8,146 bases of DNA from Giesbergeria sp. (GCA_030690515.1 JAUYGP010000020.1:1-8146), one strand, 5' to 3'. Positions 1-8,118 are shown, numbered from the stretch's first letter. Notes: generated by a model not told the origin, from the letters alone. Numbers and translations are program-made.

Positions 1-1313
1 ACACGGCGCAAAAACTGCACATTGGTGGCCAGACCGACGATGTGGGTTTGCGCCAGCGCCTCATCGAGCCGCGCCAGCGCCTGTTCGCGCGTGTCACCGT
101 GCACGATGAGCTTGGCCACCATGGAGTCGTAGAAGGGGCTGATGACATCACCCTGCCGCACGCCGGAATCGACCCGCACAGCGCCGCGTTCAAATGTCAC
201 GCACTCGGGCAGGCCGTACACATGCAGTGCGCCCGTGGCGGGCAGGAAGTTGTTGTCGGGGTTTTCGGCGCAGATGCGCGCCTCGATGGCGTGGCCAGCG
301 ATCTTCAGTTGGTCTTGCATGCACGGCAGTGGTTCGCCCGAGGCCACACGCAGTTGCCACTCGACCAGGTCCTGGCCGGTAATGGCTTCGGTGACGGGGT
401 GCTCGACCTGCAGGCGCGTATTCATTTCCATGAAGAAGAATTTCATCTGCTCAGGGTGCGCGTAGCCGCCGGGCTGCTCGACGATGAATTCCACCGTGCC
501 TGCGCCCACGTAATGCACCGCGCGCGCTGCTGCCACCGCCGCCTCGCCCATGCGTGCGCGCAGCTCGGGTGTCATGCCGGGGGCGGGGGCTTCTTCCAGC
601 ACCTTCTGGTGGCGGCGCTGCACCGAGCAATCGCGCTCAAACAGGTACACGTAGTTGCCCTGGGTGTCGCCAAACACCTGGATTTCGATGTGGCGCGGGC
701 GCTGCACGTATTTTTCGATCAACACGGCGTCGTCGCCAAAGCTGTTGATGGCTTCGCGCTTGCACGATGCCAGCGCGGCGGCAAAGTCCTCGGACTTGTC
801 CACGGCGCGCATGCCTTTACCACCGCCGCCCGCACTGGCCTTGATGAGCACGGGGTAGCCAATGCGGTCGGCCTCGCGCTGCAGCAAAACGGGGTCCTGG
901 TCGGCGCCGTGGTAGCCGGGAACCAGGGGCACGCCGGCCTTTTCCATGAGCTGCTTGGACTCGGCCTTGAGGCCCATGTCCTTGATGGCCGAGGGAGGCG
1001 GGCCGATGAAGACCAGGCCCGCGTTCTGGCAGGCCTGGGCGAACTCTTCGTTCTCGCTCAGGAACCCGTAGCCGGGGTGGATGGCCTGCGCACCCGTGGC
1101 CTTGGCCGCCTCCAGGATGCGTTCCCAGCGCAGGTAGCTGTCCTTGGGGGCGCTTGAGCCGATGTGCACGGCCTCGTCACACACTGCGACATGCTTAGCG
1201 TTGGCGTCGGCGTCGGAATACACCGCCACGGTTTTCACGCCCATACGACGGGCGGTGGCCGCAACGCGGCAGGCAATCTCCCCGCGGTTGGCAATCAGGA
1301 TTTTCGTGAACAT
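1..1313 (-). CDS. liuD: 3-methylcrotonyl-CoA carboxylase alpha subunit (biotin carboxylase), 3'-truncated by window edge
   Basis: This is the biotin-carboxylating subunit of methylcrotonyl-CoA carboxylase (also called mccA). It uses ATP and bicarbonate to carboxylate the biotin that the beta subunit LiuB then uses on 3-methylcrotonyl-CoA. The visible 437 residues start MFTKILIANRGEIACR, the canonical biotin-carboxylase N-terminus. The ATP-grasp glycine loop is at about residues 159-168 (K159, GGGGKG 162-167). The catalytic stretch at 295-309 carries the MNTRLQVEHPVTE motif (N298, R300, E304). The biotin-carboxylase C-terminal part is at about 340-437. The family is usually about 660-680 residues, so the MCC-specific linker and the biotinyl domain with its lysine lie off the left edge. 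The ATG directly follows the TAA of the DUF4126 gene, and a GAGAGG Shine-Dalgarno lies 9 nt upstream at 1323-1328. Acetyl-, propionyl- or geranyl-CoA carboxylase alpha subunits look similar; the assignment to leucine catabolism rests on liuB and liuC next door. Confidence 0.93.
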   Translation of the reverse strand, partial: MFTKILIANRGEIACRVAATARRMGVKTVAVYSDADANAKHVAVCDEAVHIGSSAPKDSYLRWERILEAAKATGAQAIHPGYGFLSENEEFAQACQNAGLVFIGPPPSAIKDMGLKAESKQLMEKAGVPLVPGYHGADQDPVLLQREADRIGYPVLIKASAGGGGKGMRAVDKSEDFAAALASCKREAINSFGDDAVLIEKYVQRPRHIEIQVFGDTQGNYVYLFERDCSVQRRHQKVLEEAPAPGMTPELRARMGEAAVAAARAVHYVGAGTVEFIVEQPGGYAHPEQMKFFFMEMNTRLQVEHPVTEAITGQDLVEWQLRVASGEPLPCMQDQLKIAGHAIEARICAENPDNNFLPATGALHVYGLPECVTFERGAVRVDSGVRQGDVISPFYDSMVAKLIVHGDTREQALARLDEALAQTHIVGLATNVQFLRR

Positions 1314-2033
1314 TTATGTCGCCCTCTCAGAACCAGAAACAAAGGAAGAAATGCGACGCAGCACCGCGCGCAGGAATTTGAACAAGACCCAGGTCATCGC
1401 CCACATGGCCAATACCGTGACAAACAGCACCCCGGCAAAGACCAACGGGCTGGTCAGGGCCAGCCACAGGGCGCCCACCACCAGCCCATCCTCGAAGAGA
1501 CTGGCCGATACGTTGGAAAACGGCTCGGGCGAAGTGTTGATGGCCGCCCGCGCCGTGGTCTTGGCAGCTTGGCTGGTGGCAGCCAGCGTGCCGCCCAGCA
1601 GCGCCGCCACAGCGGCCATGGTGGTGCCATCGGCACCAAACACGCCCGCCGCCAGCGCGGCCCCCGCGGGGATGCGGATTACGGTGTGCAGCAGATCCCA
1701 CACCGAATCCAGGCCCGGAATTTTGTCGGCGAAGAATTCGACAAACAGCATGAAACCACTGGCCACCAGCAGTGCCGGGTGTTGCAGCACCTGCAGCCCT
1801 TCGGGCAATGCCACCCAACCCGCCAACCCCGCCATGCCGGTGATGAACACCACCGCATACAGCCGCAAGCCACTGGCCCAGCCCAGCGCGGCGGCCAGCG
1901 CCAGCAGGCCGGGTGTATCCAGCGTCGCCGTGGCCCGCGCGGCGGCTTCGCCCACGGCACGGGTGGTCTGGCCGTCCACATGCAGGCCCAGCGTGTGAAG
2001 CCACTGGACGACGCTGTACCAAAGAGAGTCCAT
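1314..2033 (-). CDS. DUF4126 domain-containing integral membrane protein
   Basis: This 239-residue membrane protein of unknown function matches the DUF4126 family by its pattern. A long hydrophobic segment lies at about residues 42-72. It is followed by the motif EFFADKIPGLDS at 99-110, the stretch WDLLHTVIRIPAGA at 112-125, an Ala/Gly-rich membrane segment at 138-155, and SNVSASLFEDG at 173-183. Two more hydrophobic segments follow at about 184-220, and the tail is basic (RAVLRRISS). It lies 38 nt after liuC and its TAA directly abuts the ATG of liuD, so it is almost certainly cotranscribed and probably translationally coupled with liuD. The ATG at 2033 has no good Shine-Dalgarno upstream, so initiation may be weak. 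I know of no biochemical role. A transport or membrane-anchoring role in leucine catabolism would be speculation from position alone. Confidence 0.88.
   Translation of the reverse strand: MDSLWYSVVQWLHTLGLHVDGQTTRAVGEAAARATATLDTPGLLALAAALGWASGLRLYAVVFITGMAGLAGWVALPEGLQVLQHPALLVASGFMLFVEFFADKIPGLDSVWDLLHTVIRIPAGAALAAGVFGADGTTMAAVAALLGGTLAATSQAAKTTARAAINTSPEPFSNVSASLFEDGLVVGALWLALTSPLVFAGVLFVTVLAMWAMTWVLFKFLRAVLRRISSFVSGSERAT
1323..1328 (-). promoter_or_regulatory. Ribosome binding site of liuD inside the DUF4126 gene
   Basis: The minus strand reads GAGAGG here, 9 nt before the liuD ATG and inside the last codons of the DUF4126 gene. It supports the ATG at 1313 as the liuD start and shows that liuD translation begins where DUF4126 translation ends. 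Confidence 0.6.
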
Positions 2034-2071
2034 GGGGGTGGTCCATGCCGTACCGGGCTACGCGCCGCCGC

Positions 2072-2854
2072 TCAGGCCTGCAGCCACGCGGGCTTGCGCT
2101 TTTGTAGAAACGACTGCACGCCTTCCTTGCCCTCGCTGCTGGCGCGAATGTCGGCAATGCCTTCCACGGTGGCGGCGATCAGGTCGGCGTTGATCTCCCG
2201 CTCGGCCACATCGATTACCAGGCGCTTGCAGGCGCGCACGGCGTTGGGGCTGGCGGATGTGAGCGCCTTGAGTAGTTCATCGACCTTGGCATCGAGTGCC
2301 TCGGCCACAACCACCTCCTGCACGAAACCCGTGCGCAGCGCCTCCTGCGCGCCAAAACGCTCGGCCGTCAGAAAGTAGCGGTGCGCTGCGCGTGCGCCCA
2401 TGGCGCGGATCACATAGGGACTGATGGTGGCGGGGATCAGGCCCAGCTTGACTTCGCTCAGGCAAAACCCTGCGGTGTCCACGCAGACGGCCATGTCGCA
2501 GGCAGCCACGAGGCCCATGCCGCCCGCATACACATCGCCCTGCACGCGGGCGATGGTCGGCTTGGGGCATTCGTAGATCACGCGCAGCATCTCGGCCAAT
2601 TTGGCGGCGTCGGCCACGTTTTCTTCGCGCGTGTAGTCGGCCATGCGCCGCATCCAGTTCAGGTTGGCACCAGCGCAGAACGCAGGGCCCTCGGCGGCCA
2701 GCACCACGGCGCGCACCTCGGCGCGGGCGCCCACCTCGGTGAAAGCGGCGGTGATGTCGGCAATGACTTCGTCGCTGAAGGCGTTACGCACCTCGGGCTG
2801 GGTGAGCGTGATGCGGGCAACGGCGCCCGCGTAAGTGATTTGCAGGTGGCTCAT
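2072..2854 (-). CDS. liuC: Methylglutaconyl-CoA hydratase (enoyl-CoA hydratase/isomerase family)
   Basis: This 260-residue crotonase-fold enzyme is predicted to hydrate 3-methylglutaconyl-CoA to 3-hydroxy-3-methylglutaryl-CoA, the step after LiuB/LiuD in leucine breakdown. The oxyanion-hole segments are visible at FCAGANLNWM (59-68) and GDVYAGGMGLVAACD (106-120). The block SEVKLGLIPATISPYVI (133-149) is typical of LiuC/AUH-type hydratases. In it E134 sits where crotonases carry the second catalytic glutamate; the position of the first (in ordinary enoyl-CoA hydratase, the GCELA stretch) is glycine here, as I recall for AUH-like enzymes. The length is normal for the family. The ATG overlaps the TGA of the DinB-family gene as ATGA, which points to translational coupling; no separate Shine-Dalgarno is evident. 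A general enoyl-CoA hydratase is the alternative, but both the motif and the context favour LiuC. Confidence 0.9.
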   Translation of the reverse strand: MSHLQITYAGAVARITLTQPEVRNAFSDEVIADITAAFTEVGARAEVRAVVLAAEGPAFCAGANLNWMRRMADYTREENVADAAKLAEMLRVIYECPKPTIARVQGDVYAGGMGLVAACDMAVCVDTAGFCLSEVKLGLIPATISPYVIRAMGARAAHRYFLTAERFGAQEALRTGFVQEVVVAEALDAKVDELLKALTSASPNAVRACKRLVIDVAEREINADLIAATVEGIADIRASSEGKEGVQSFLQKRKPAWLQA

Positions 2855-3363
2855 GGTGCGGCGGCTTCGGTTTGCAGGAAATAGACCAGATCTAGCTCAG
2901 GGCAAGGCTGGCCCAGCGCGGTCAGCGCCGCCGTCATCTGGCCGCGGTGGTGCGTGCCGTGGTTGAACACATGGGCCAACGTGGCGGCAAAGGGCAGCGA
3001 TGCGGGCGTGCCTCGCATGGTGGTGTAGGCGAGCTGGCCTGAAAAGCGCTCTGCGGGCCAGCGGGCGATCAGCGGCTCCCAGCAGGCTGCGCCCGCCTGC
3101 AGACGCTCGGCCAGCGCCACGCGGTCGGGCTCCACCTCGGCATTCAGCGCCAGCTTGGGTGAAATACCTTCGTCAAAGCGGCGAAACCACAGCAAGTGTT
3201 CGCCTACCAGCAGGTGGTTGAGCGTGCCATGGAGGCTTCGAAAGAACAGGCCGACGTCGCGGCGGTAGGCGTCATCCGAAACGGCCGCCACCGACTCCAG
3301 CACACGCACCGTGGCCCACACGTTGTAGCGTGCCAGCGTCTGGAAGTGGGCAACAAAATTCAT
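2851..3363 (-). CDS. DinB/YfiT-superfamily putative metal-binding protein
   Basis: This 170-residue protein has the DinB-like four-helix-bundle pattern. The N-terminus is HFQTLARYNVWAT (6-18), then SLHGTLNHLLVGEHLLW (43-59), and near the C-terminus HVFNHGTHHRGQM (131-143). The likely metal triad is H50, H135 and H139, which is complete. Relatives include damage-inducible DinB proteins and thiol-dependent S-transferases/isomerases; the substrate here is unknown. I chose the ATG at 3363 because it places the conserved HFQTLARYN helix at the usual N-terminus and has a partial AGG Shine-Dalgarno 7 nt upstream. A GTG at 3381 would add six residues and overlap the liuB stop as GTGA, so that start is also possible. 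The stop overlaps liuC as ATGA. The gene lies between liuB and liuC, so it is part of the liu transcription unit, but no reaction in that pathway calls for it. Confidence 0.88.
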   Translation of the reverse strand: MNFVAHFQTLARYNVWATVRVLESVAAVSDDAYRRDVGLFFRSLHGTLNHLLVGEHLLWFRRFDEGISPKLALNAEVEPDRVALAERLQAGAACWEPLIARWPAERFSGQLAYTTMRGTPASLPFAATLAHVFNHGTHHRGQMTAALTALGQPCPELDLVYFLQTEAAAP

Positions 3364-3377
3364 GGCGACGCCTGGAC

Positions 3378-4985
<1,608 letters not shown>

Positions 4986-5101
4986 GGAGAGTCTTTCCGG
5001 TGTGCGGGGAAGGTGGGGCCGGACGCCACAGCGTCACTCTTGCCACGAAAGTCTGCCCCAAGAATACGCCCCCTGCCCGCAGAGGGGTTGCCAGCGTGGT
5101 T

Positions 5102-5127
5102 GCAAATCACGCCACATTTGCGGCAAA
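5102..5127. promoter_or_regulatory. Overlapping inverted repeats, candidate operator
   Basis: Two dyads overlap here. GCAAAT at 5102-5107 pairs with ATTTGC at 5116-5121 across 8 nt. TTTGC and GCAAA at 5117-5127 form an 11-nt palindrome around a single G. They end only 9 nt before the GTG start of the AraC-family gene, so a protein bound here could repress that gene while acting at a distance on liuB. Autoregulation is inferred from position only. Confidence 0.35.
5103..5116 (+). repeat. 14-nt direct repeat, copy 1 (intergenic)
   Basis: The word CAAATCACGCCACA occurs here just upstream of the AraC-family gene and again, identical, at 5287-5300 inside it. This copy overlaps the candidate operator dyads. 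AraC-family proteins often bind direct repeats, so it is a plausible half-site; chance is not excluded. Confidence 0.4.
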
Positions 5128-5136
5128 CTCGCTGCC

Positions 5137-6186
5137 GTGAACCCGCTCTTGCCTTCGCGCCCCCTGACCCCAGTCCAACCCCCCCTTCCCACCGGGACGG
5201 CCGCAACGCCGATAGCCTTTGTTCAAGCCATTGTGTTGGCCTGCCAACGCGCCGGGGTTTCGGCTGAACCGCTGCTCCAGCAGGCACAAATCACGCCACA
5301 GGAAGGGGAAAACCCCGAGACCCGCATCACCGCCTGGCAGTTTGAGCGGTTGTCTGGCCTGGCCATGCAAGCTCTGGACGATGAAGCCCTGGGGTGGTTC
5401 AGCCGCCGCCTGCCCTGGGGCAGCTATGGGCTACTGGCGCGCGCCTCCATCAGCTCGCCCACCCTGGGCGTGGCACTGCAGCGTTGGTGCCGACACCATG
5501 GGCTATTAACCGACGACATTACCCTGCGCCTGGACAGCGCTGGCGACACGGCCACGCTGTCGATTGCCACGCACCGGGATCTGGGCGCGCTGCACGAGTT
5601 CTGCCTGGTCTCCGTGTTGCGCAACGCCCATGGCCTCGCCTGCTGGTTCATCGATTCATCCATACCACTGCTTGCGGCAGACTTCGCCTTCGATGCGCCA
5701 CAGCACGCCGACGCTTACGCGGTGCTGTTCAGTGCCCCAACACGTTTTTGTACCGCTCAAACGGCCCTCAGTTTCGACGCGCGCTACCTCGCTCTGCCGC
5801 TGCGGCGCGACGAGGCTGCACTGCAAACCATGTTGCGCCATGCCCTGCCACTGCAAGTGCTGCAATACCGCCGCGACCGGTTACTGGTTGCGCGCGTACG
5901 CCAGATGCTACTGAGTGCGCCGCTGTCCACCCACAACGCCGCCGACATGGCGGCTCGGTTGAACCTCTCACCACGCACTCTGCACCGGCAGTTGAAAGAC
6001 GAAGGTGCCTCGCTGCAAAACCTCAAGAACACCGTTCGACGCGAACTGGCCACAGATCTGCTGCAGCGCAGCCAGCGCCCAATCAAGCAGGTCGCGCTGG
6101 CGGCAGGGTTTCAGAACGAAAAGAGCTTTATCCGCGCTTTCAAGGGCTGGACTGGCATGACGCCAGGCGAGTGGCGGGGACAATAA
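5137..6186 (+). CDS. AraC-family transcriptional regulator
   Basis: This 349-residue DNA-binding regulator has two parts. Residues about 27-215 match the N-terminal ligand-binding region of the OruR/ArgR-like AraC group (arabinose-binding-like domain), including ITAWQFERLSGLAMQALDDEALGWF (66-90) and the RRLPWGSYGLLARAS block (about 92-106). Residues about 250-349 hold two helix-turn-helix motifs, one around AADMAARLNLSPRTLHRQL and one around IKQVALAAGFQNEKSFIRAF, ending in the AraC signature GWTGMTPGEWR. The GTG at 5137 is my choice because the reading frame upstream runs antisense through liuB and no ATG lies between that and the conserved domain. It has no clear Shine-Dalgarno. The gene is divergent from liuB by 151 nt, the usual layout for a regulator of the adjacent operon. 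The known Liu regulators I recall are MerR-type (LiuR) and TetR-type (LiuQ), so AraC control would differ. The effector could be a leucine-derived acyl-CoA or acid, but this is inference. Confidence 0.9.
   Translation: MNPLLPSRPLTPVQPPLPTGTAATPIAFVQAIVLACQRAGVSAEPLLQQAQITPQEGENPETRITAWQFERLSGLAMQALDDEALGWFSRRLPWGSYGLLARASISSPTLGVALQRWCRHHGLLTDDITLRLDSAGDTATLSIATHRDLGALHEFCLVSVLRNAHGLACWFIDSSIPLLAADFAFDAPQHADAYAVLFSAPTRFCTAQTALSFDARYLALPLRRDEAALQTMLRHALPLQVLQYRRDRLLVARVRQMLLSAPLSTHNAADMAARLNLSPRTLHRQLKDEGASLQNLKNTVRRELATDLLQRSQRPIKQVALAAGFQNEKSFIRAFKGWTGMTPGEWRGQ
5287..5300 (+). repeat. 14-nt direct repeat, copy 2 (inside the AraC-family gene)
   Basis: This is an exact second copy of CAAATCACGCCACA, 184 nt from the first and 150 nt into the coding sequence, where it encodes QITPQ. 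The first copy is noncoding, so the match is at DNA level and not a protein repeat. Confidence 0.4.
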
Positions 6187-6233
6187 AGGCCATGCGGGGG
6201 CATTGCGCGCAGCCTCGCGTCGGCTTGTGTTCG

Positions 6234-7724
6234 TCAGCGCGCATCGGCCGCATCCTGCGGCCGCCGCAACGACTGCATCAGCGCCTGGTAGTCGGGTGAG
6301 TTGCGCAGCACACTGCCCCCGGCCTCGATCAGGCTGCTGACCTCATCCCCTGAGATGGAAAACGCCGTGGGCACCTGCAACAGTCGCCGCCGGGTAGCGT
6401 CGTCAGACGCATCGCGCAGGTTCACCGCGATCACATGGATTTGCGCGTCGGGCGCAAAAACGTCGCTGCGGCCCGGCACACGTGCGGCCAGTGACTGGCG
6501 CCACTGGTCGATCGTGTCGCGCAAAAACTCCTGCGTCTCGCGCGATGCGCGCGCACCGGTACCAAATAGCAGGGTGTCCACCACCTGCGCCATGTTGGGC
6601 ACTGTGTCCTCCTGATCGATGTCCACTGAGGGATCGCGCTCGGAATTCACGGTGATTAACACCACCTTTCTGATGCTGCCAGGTGGCACCTGCACTTCAG
6701 TAAAAGCGCTGCGCAGACCTCCGTCCAGCGTGCGGTCCAGCAGCCGCTGCACGCCCAGGTTGTCTGCCAGACCTCCATCGACCAAATGAATATAGGGTTT
6801 GCGCTGGGCGTTGAGATAACTGCGCTCGTGCGCGCGGTACAAACGCGCACGGGCCGTGCCGCCCTGCACGGAGGCAGGCAAGGCCAGCGCATTCTGGCCC
6901 TCGTCACAGCGGTCTGCGTAGTTTTTCAATGTCATGGGGCTGAGCAGCAGCGGTACGGCAGATGACGCTGCGACGGCAAACGACAGCGGCACGCTGGCGA
7001 GGTCGGAGCAGATCAATGCGAACTGGTCCCAAGTGAACTCAAAGCCCGCGCCCTGTGACATGTCGGTGGCGGTGATGAACAGCTGCGGGTGGCGCGGCCG
7101 GCGCTCCACGTCACCAAAGGTCATACCACCATAGAGTTCGTCGAGTCGGCGCGCGAGCAGGTGCGAGCGGCCCAGCCAGGGGGAGGTGAGATCGATCAGG
7201 TTGCCAGGTTGCAGCGCTTGGGCAATCAGGCTGTTCTGAAAGTTCTGGCGCAAAAAATCGGGCTCGAAACGTGGCAGCCCATCAATTCCGTACGCCGCAA
7301 AGTACGCCGCCACAATGCTGCCGCCCGACACACCGCTGACCACATCGGTGGCGTCAAGCAAGGTGTGGTCGCGACCATTCCAGTGGAAATGCGTTTGCTG
7401 CAGGGCGCTGAGCACCCCATAGCCGAACGCCGCCGCACGCGCACCACCGCCCGAGAGCGTGACGGCGACAAGCATGCTCGGATCACGCTCCGCAATGGTT
7501 TGCAGCATCGCCTTGCGCTCGGCGGCAGAAGGCTCGACCGGTTGCAGTGGTTCATTGATCCAGGGTCGCACGGACGAGCAGGCGGCCAGCAGAACAGCCA
7601 CGATGAGTGGAGCGCTGCGTGTCAGGGCGGCGGCGGCACGCTGCTGCCACACAGGCGCGCCACAGCCTCCAGGCGTGTGGCGCAGAAATCGCGGTGGTTC
7701 AGGGGGCGTTTTTCGGGGTGACAT
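6234..7724 (-). CDS. Patatin-like phospholipase, predicted lipoprotein
   Basis: This 496-residue protein is predicted to hydrolyse acyl esters of lipids with a Ser-Asp dyad. The glycine-rich oxyanion loop is SGGGARAAAFG (91-101). The nucleophile elbow GVSGG has Ser133. The dyad aspartate is in DGGLADN at Asp316. All three patatin motifs are intact. Near the N-terminus a hydrophobic segment ends in the lipobox LLAAC (Cys49) followed by Ser-Ser, so it is probably a lipoprotein, with outer-membrane sorting suggested by Ser at +2. The ATG at 7724 is supported by GGAGAGG a few nt upstream; a TTG one codon earlier is less likely. A GTG at 7652 would leave a more usual 24-residue signal before the cysteine. 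The gene faces the AraC-family gene tail to tail (47 nt apart) and has no evident link to leucine catabolism. Its lipid substrate is unknown. Confidence 0.9.
   Translation of the reverse strand: MSPRKTPPEPPRFLRHTPGGCGAPVWQQRAAAALTRSAPLIVAVLLAACSSVRPWINEPLQPVEPSAAERKAMLQTIAERDPSMLVAVTLSGGGARAAAFGYGVLSALQQTHFHWNGRDHTLLDATDVVSGVSGGSIVAAYFAAYGIDGLPRFEPDFLRQNFQNSLIAQALQPGNLIDLTSPWLGRSHLLARRLDELYGGMTFGDVERRPRHPQLFITATDMSQGAGFEFTWDQFALICSDLASVPLSFAVAASSAVPLLLSPMTLKNYADRCDEGQNALALPASVQGGTARARLYRAHERSYLNAQRKPYIHLVDGGLADNLGVQRLLDRTLDGGLRSAFTEVQVPPGSIRKVVLITVNSERDPSVDIDQEDTVPNMAQVVDTLLFGTGARASRETQEFLRDTIDQWRQSLAARVPGRSDVFAPDAQIHVIAVNLRDASDDATRRRLLQVPTAFSISGDEVSSLIEAGGSVLRNSPDYQALMQSLRRPQDAADAR
6245..6263. 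other. Perfect GC-rich hairpin at the 3' end of the patatin gene
   Basis: CGGCCGCA and TGCGGCCG form perfect 8-nt arms around a 3-nt loop, within the last codons of the patatin gene and about 60 nt after the AraC-family stop. No T-run follows on either strand, so it is not a standard intrinsic terminator. It could stabilise or end the two convergent messages, or simply reflect GC-rich codons (Arg-Pro-Gln-Asp-Ala-Ala). Confidence 0.35.
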
Positions 7725-7728
7725 CAAT

Positions 7729-7735
7729 CCTCTCC
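7729..7735 (-). promoter_or_regulatory. Ribosome binding site of the patatin gene
   Basis: The minus strand reads GGAGAGG, with 7 nt between GGAG and the ATG at 7724. This is the strongest Shine-Dalgarno in the window and the main reason to keep the long N-terminus instead of the internal GTG at 7652. Confidence 0.65.
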
Positions 7736-7742
7736 GCTACAC

Positions 7743-7768
7743 AAACAAAAAGCCCGCAGCACAGGCCT
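7743..7768 (-). terminator. Terminator-like hairpin in the leader of the patatin gene
   Basis: Read on the minus strand, AGGCCTG and CGGGCTT can form a 7-bp stem (with two G-U pairs) around the loop TGCTG, followed by a T-rich tail TTTTGTTT. It ends about 18 nt before the patatin ATG. It could stop transcription from a minus-strand gene beyond the right edge, or act as an attenuator for patatin. The stem is short, so confidence is moderate. Confidence 0.45.
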
Positions 7769-8098
7769 GAGTCTGCCAGCAGTTGACCCGATCCGTTGCG
7801 TCTGGTGCACGCCTGCTACGCCGCGATGCACCGCGACCGGGCTGAATTATTTTCACGCCTCTACCCAACAACCCTCACACCACCGTCACAGCGAGAGACA
7901 TACAGTGACGCATCAGCGCAGCCCATGCACCAACGACCCCTCGGAACAGAGTGGACTGCATAGCGGCGCGCAGGCGGGGTGACAACCCACCGGGGCAAAC
8001 ACAAAAATAACGATGGAGAGACAAAACCATTCCCTTTCAGCGGGCCTTGCGCCCTCGGTTCCTGCGCCTGATCCGACCTTTCGGCCGGATCGGACGCT

Positions 8099-8118
8099 AC
8101 GCGCAGCCGCGCGTTTTT
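8099..8118 (+). terminator. Intrinsic terminator-like hairpin on the plus strand
   Basis: ACGCGC, loop AGCC and GCGCGT form a perfect 6-bp stem that runs directly into five T residues (8114-8118). A second imperfect hairpin (GATCCG at 8070-8075 with CGGATC at 8086-8091) lies just upstream. No known plus-strand gene ends here, so the structure would fit the 3' end of a small RNA. It may instead be chance within a gene that continues past the edge. Confidence 0.4.

Larger units (their letters stand above)
4986..5136. promoter_or_regulatory. Divergent promoter/operator region between liuB and the AraC-family gene
   Basis: These 151 nt must hold the promoters of the minus-strand liu cluster and the plus-strand regulator. 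For the regulator, TTGCCA at 5040-5045 matches the -35 consensus at 5 of 6, but the nearest -10 (AATACG, 17 nt on) is poor. For liuB, the minus strand reads TATTCT at 5066-5061 as a possible -10, without a good -35 at normal spacing. Weak core promoters would fit a need for an activator. An imperfect dyad of CCCCT and AGGGG lies at 5070-5087, and stronger inverted repeats lie at 5102-5127. The transcription start sites cannot be placed from sequence alone. Confidence 0.6.

Noticed and set aside
1327..2157. Minus-strand open frame of 276 codons overlapping the DUF4126 gene
   Set aside because: It is another frame over the same DNA, with a Gly/Arg/His-rich low-complexity product. The DUF4126 frame has the membrane segments and family motif.
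42..2378. Long plus-strand open frames (for example 42-1157, 371 codons, and 1164-2378, 404 codons)
   Set aside because: They run antisense to liuD, DUF4126 and liuC, which have clear family motifs. Their products are Arg/His/Ala-rich without recognisable domains, as expected from the mirror frames of high-GC genes.
6211..6230. Possible terminator for the AraC-family gene (AGCC and GGCT stem with a T-rich tail)
   Set aside because: The stem is only 4 bp with a 7-nt loop and the tail is broken by G residues, too weak to call.
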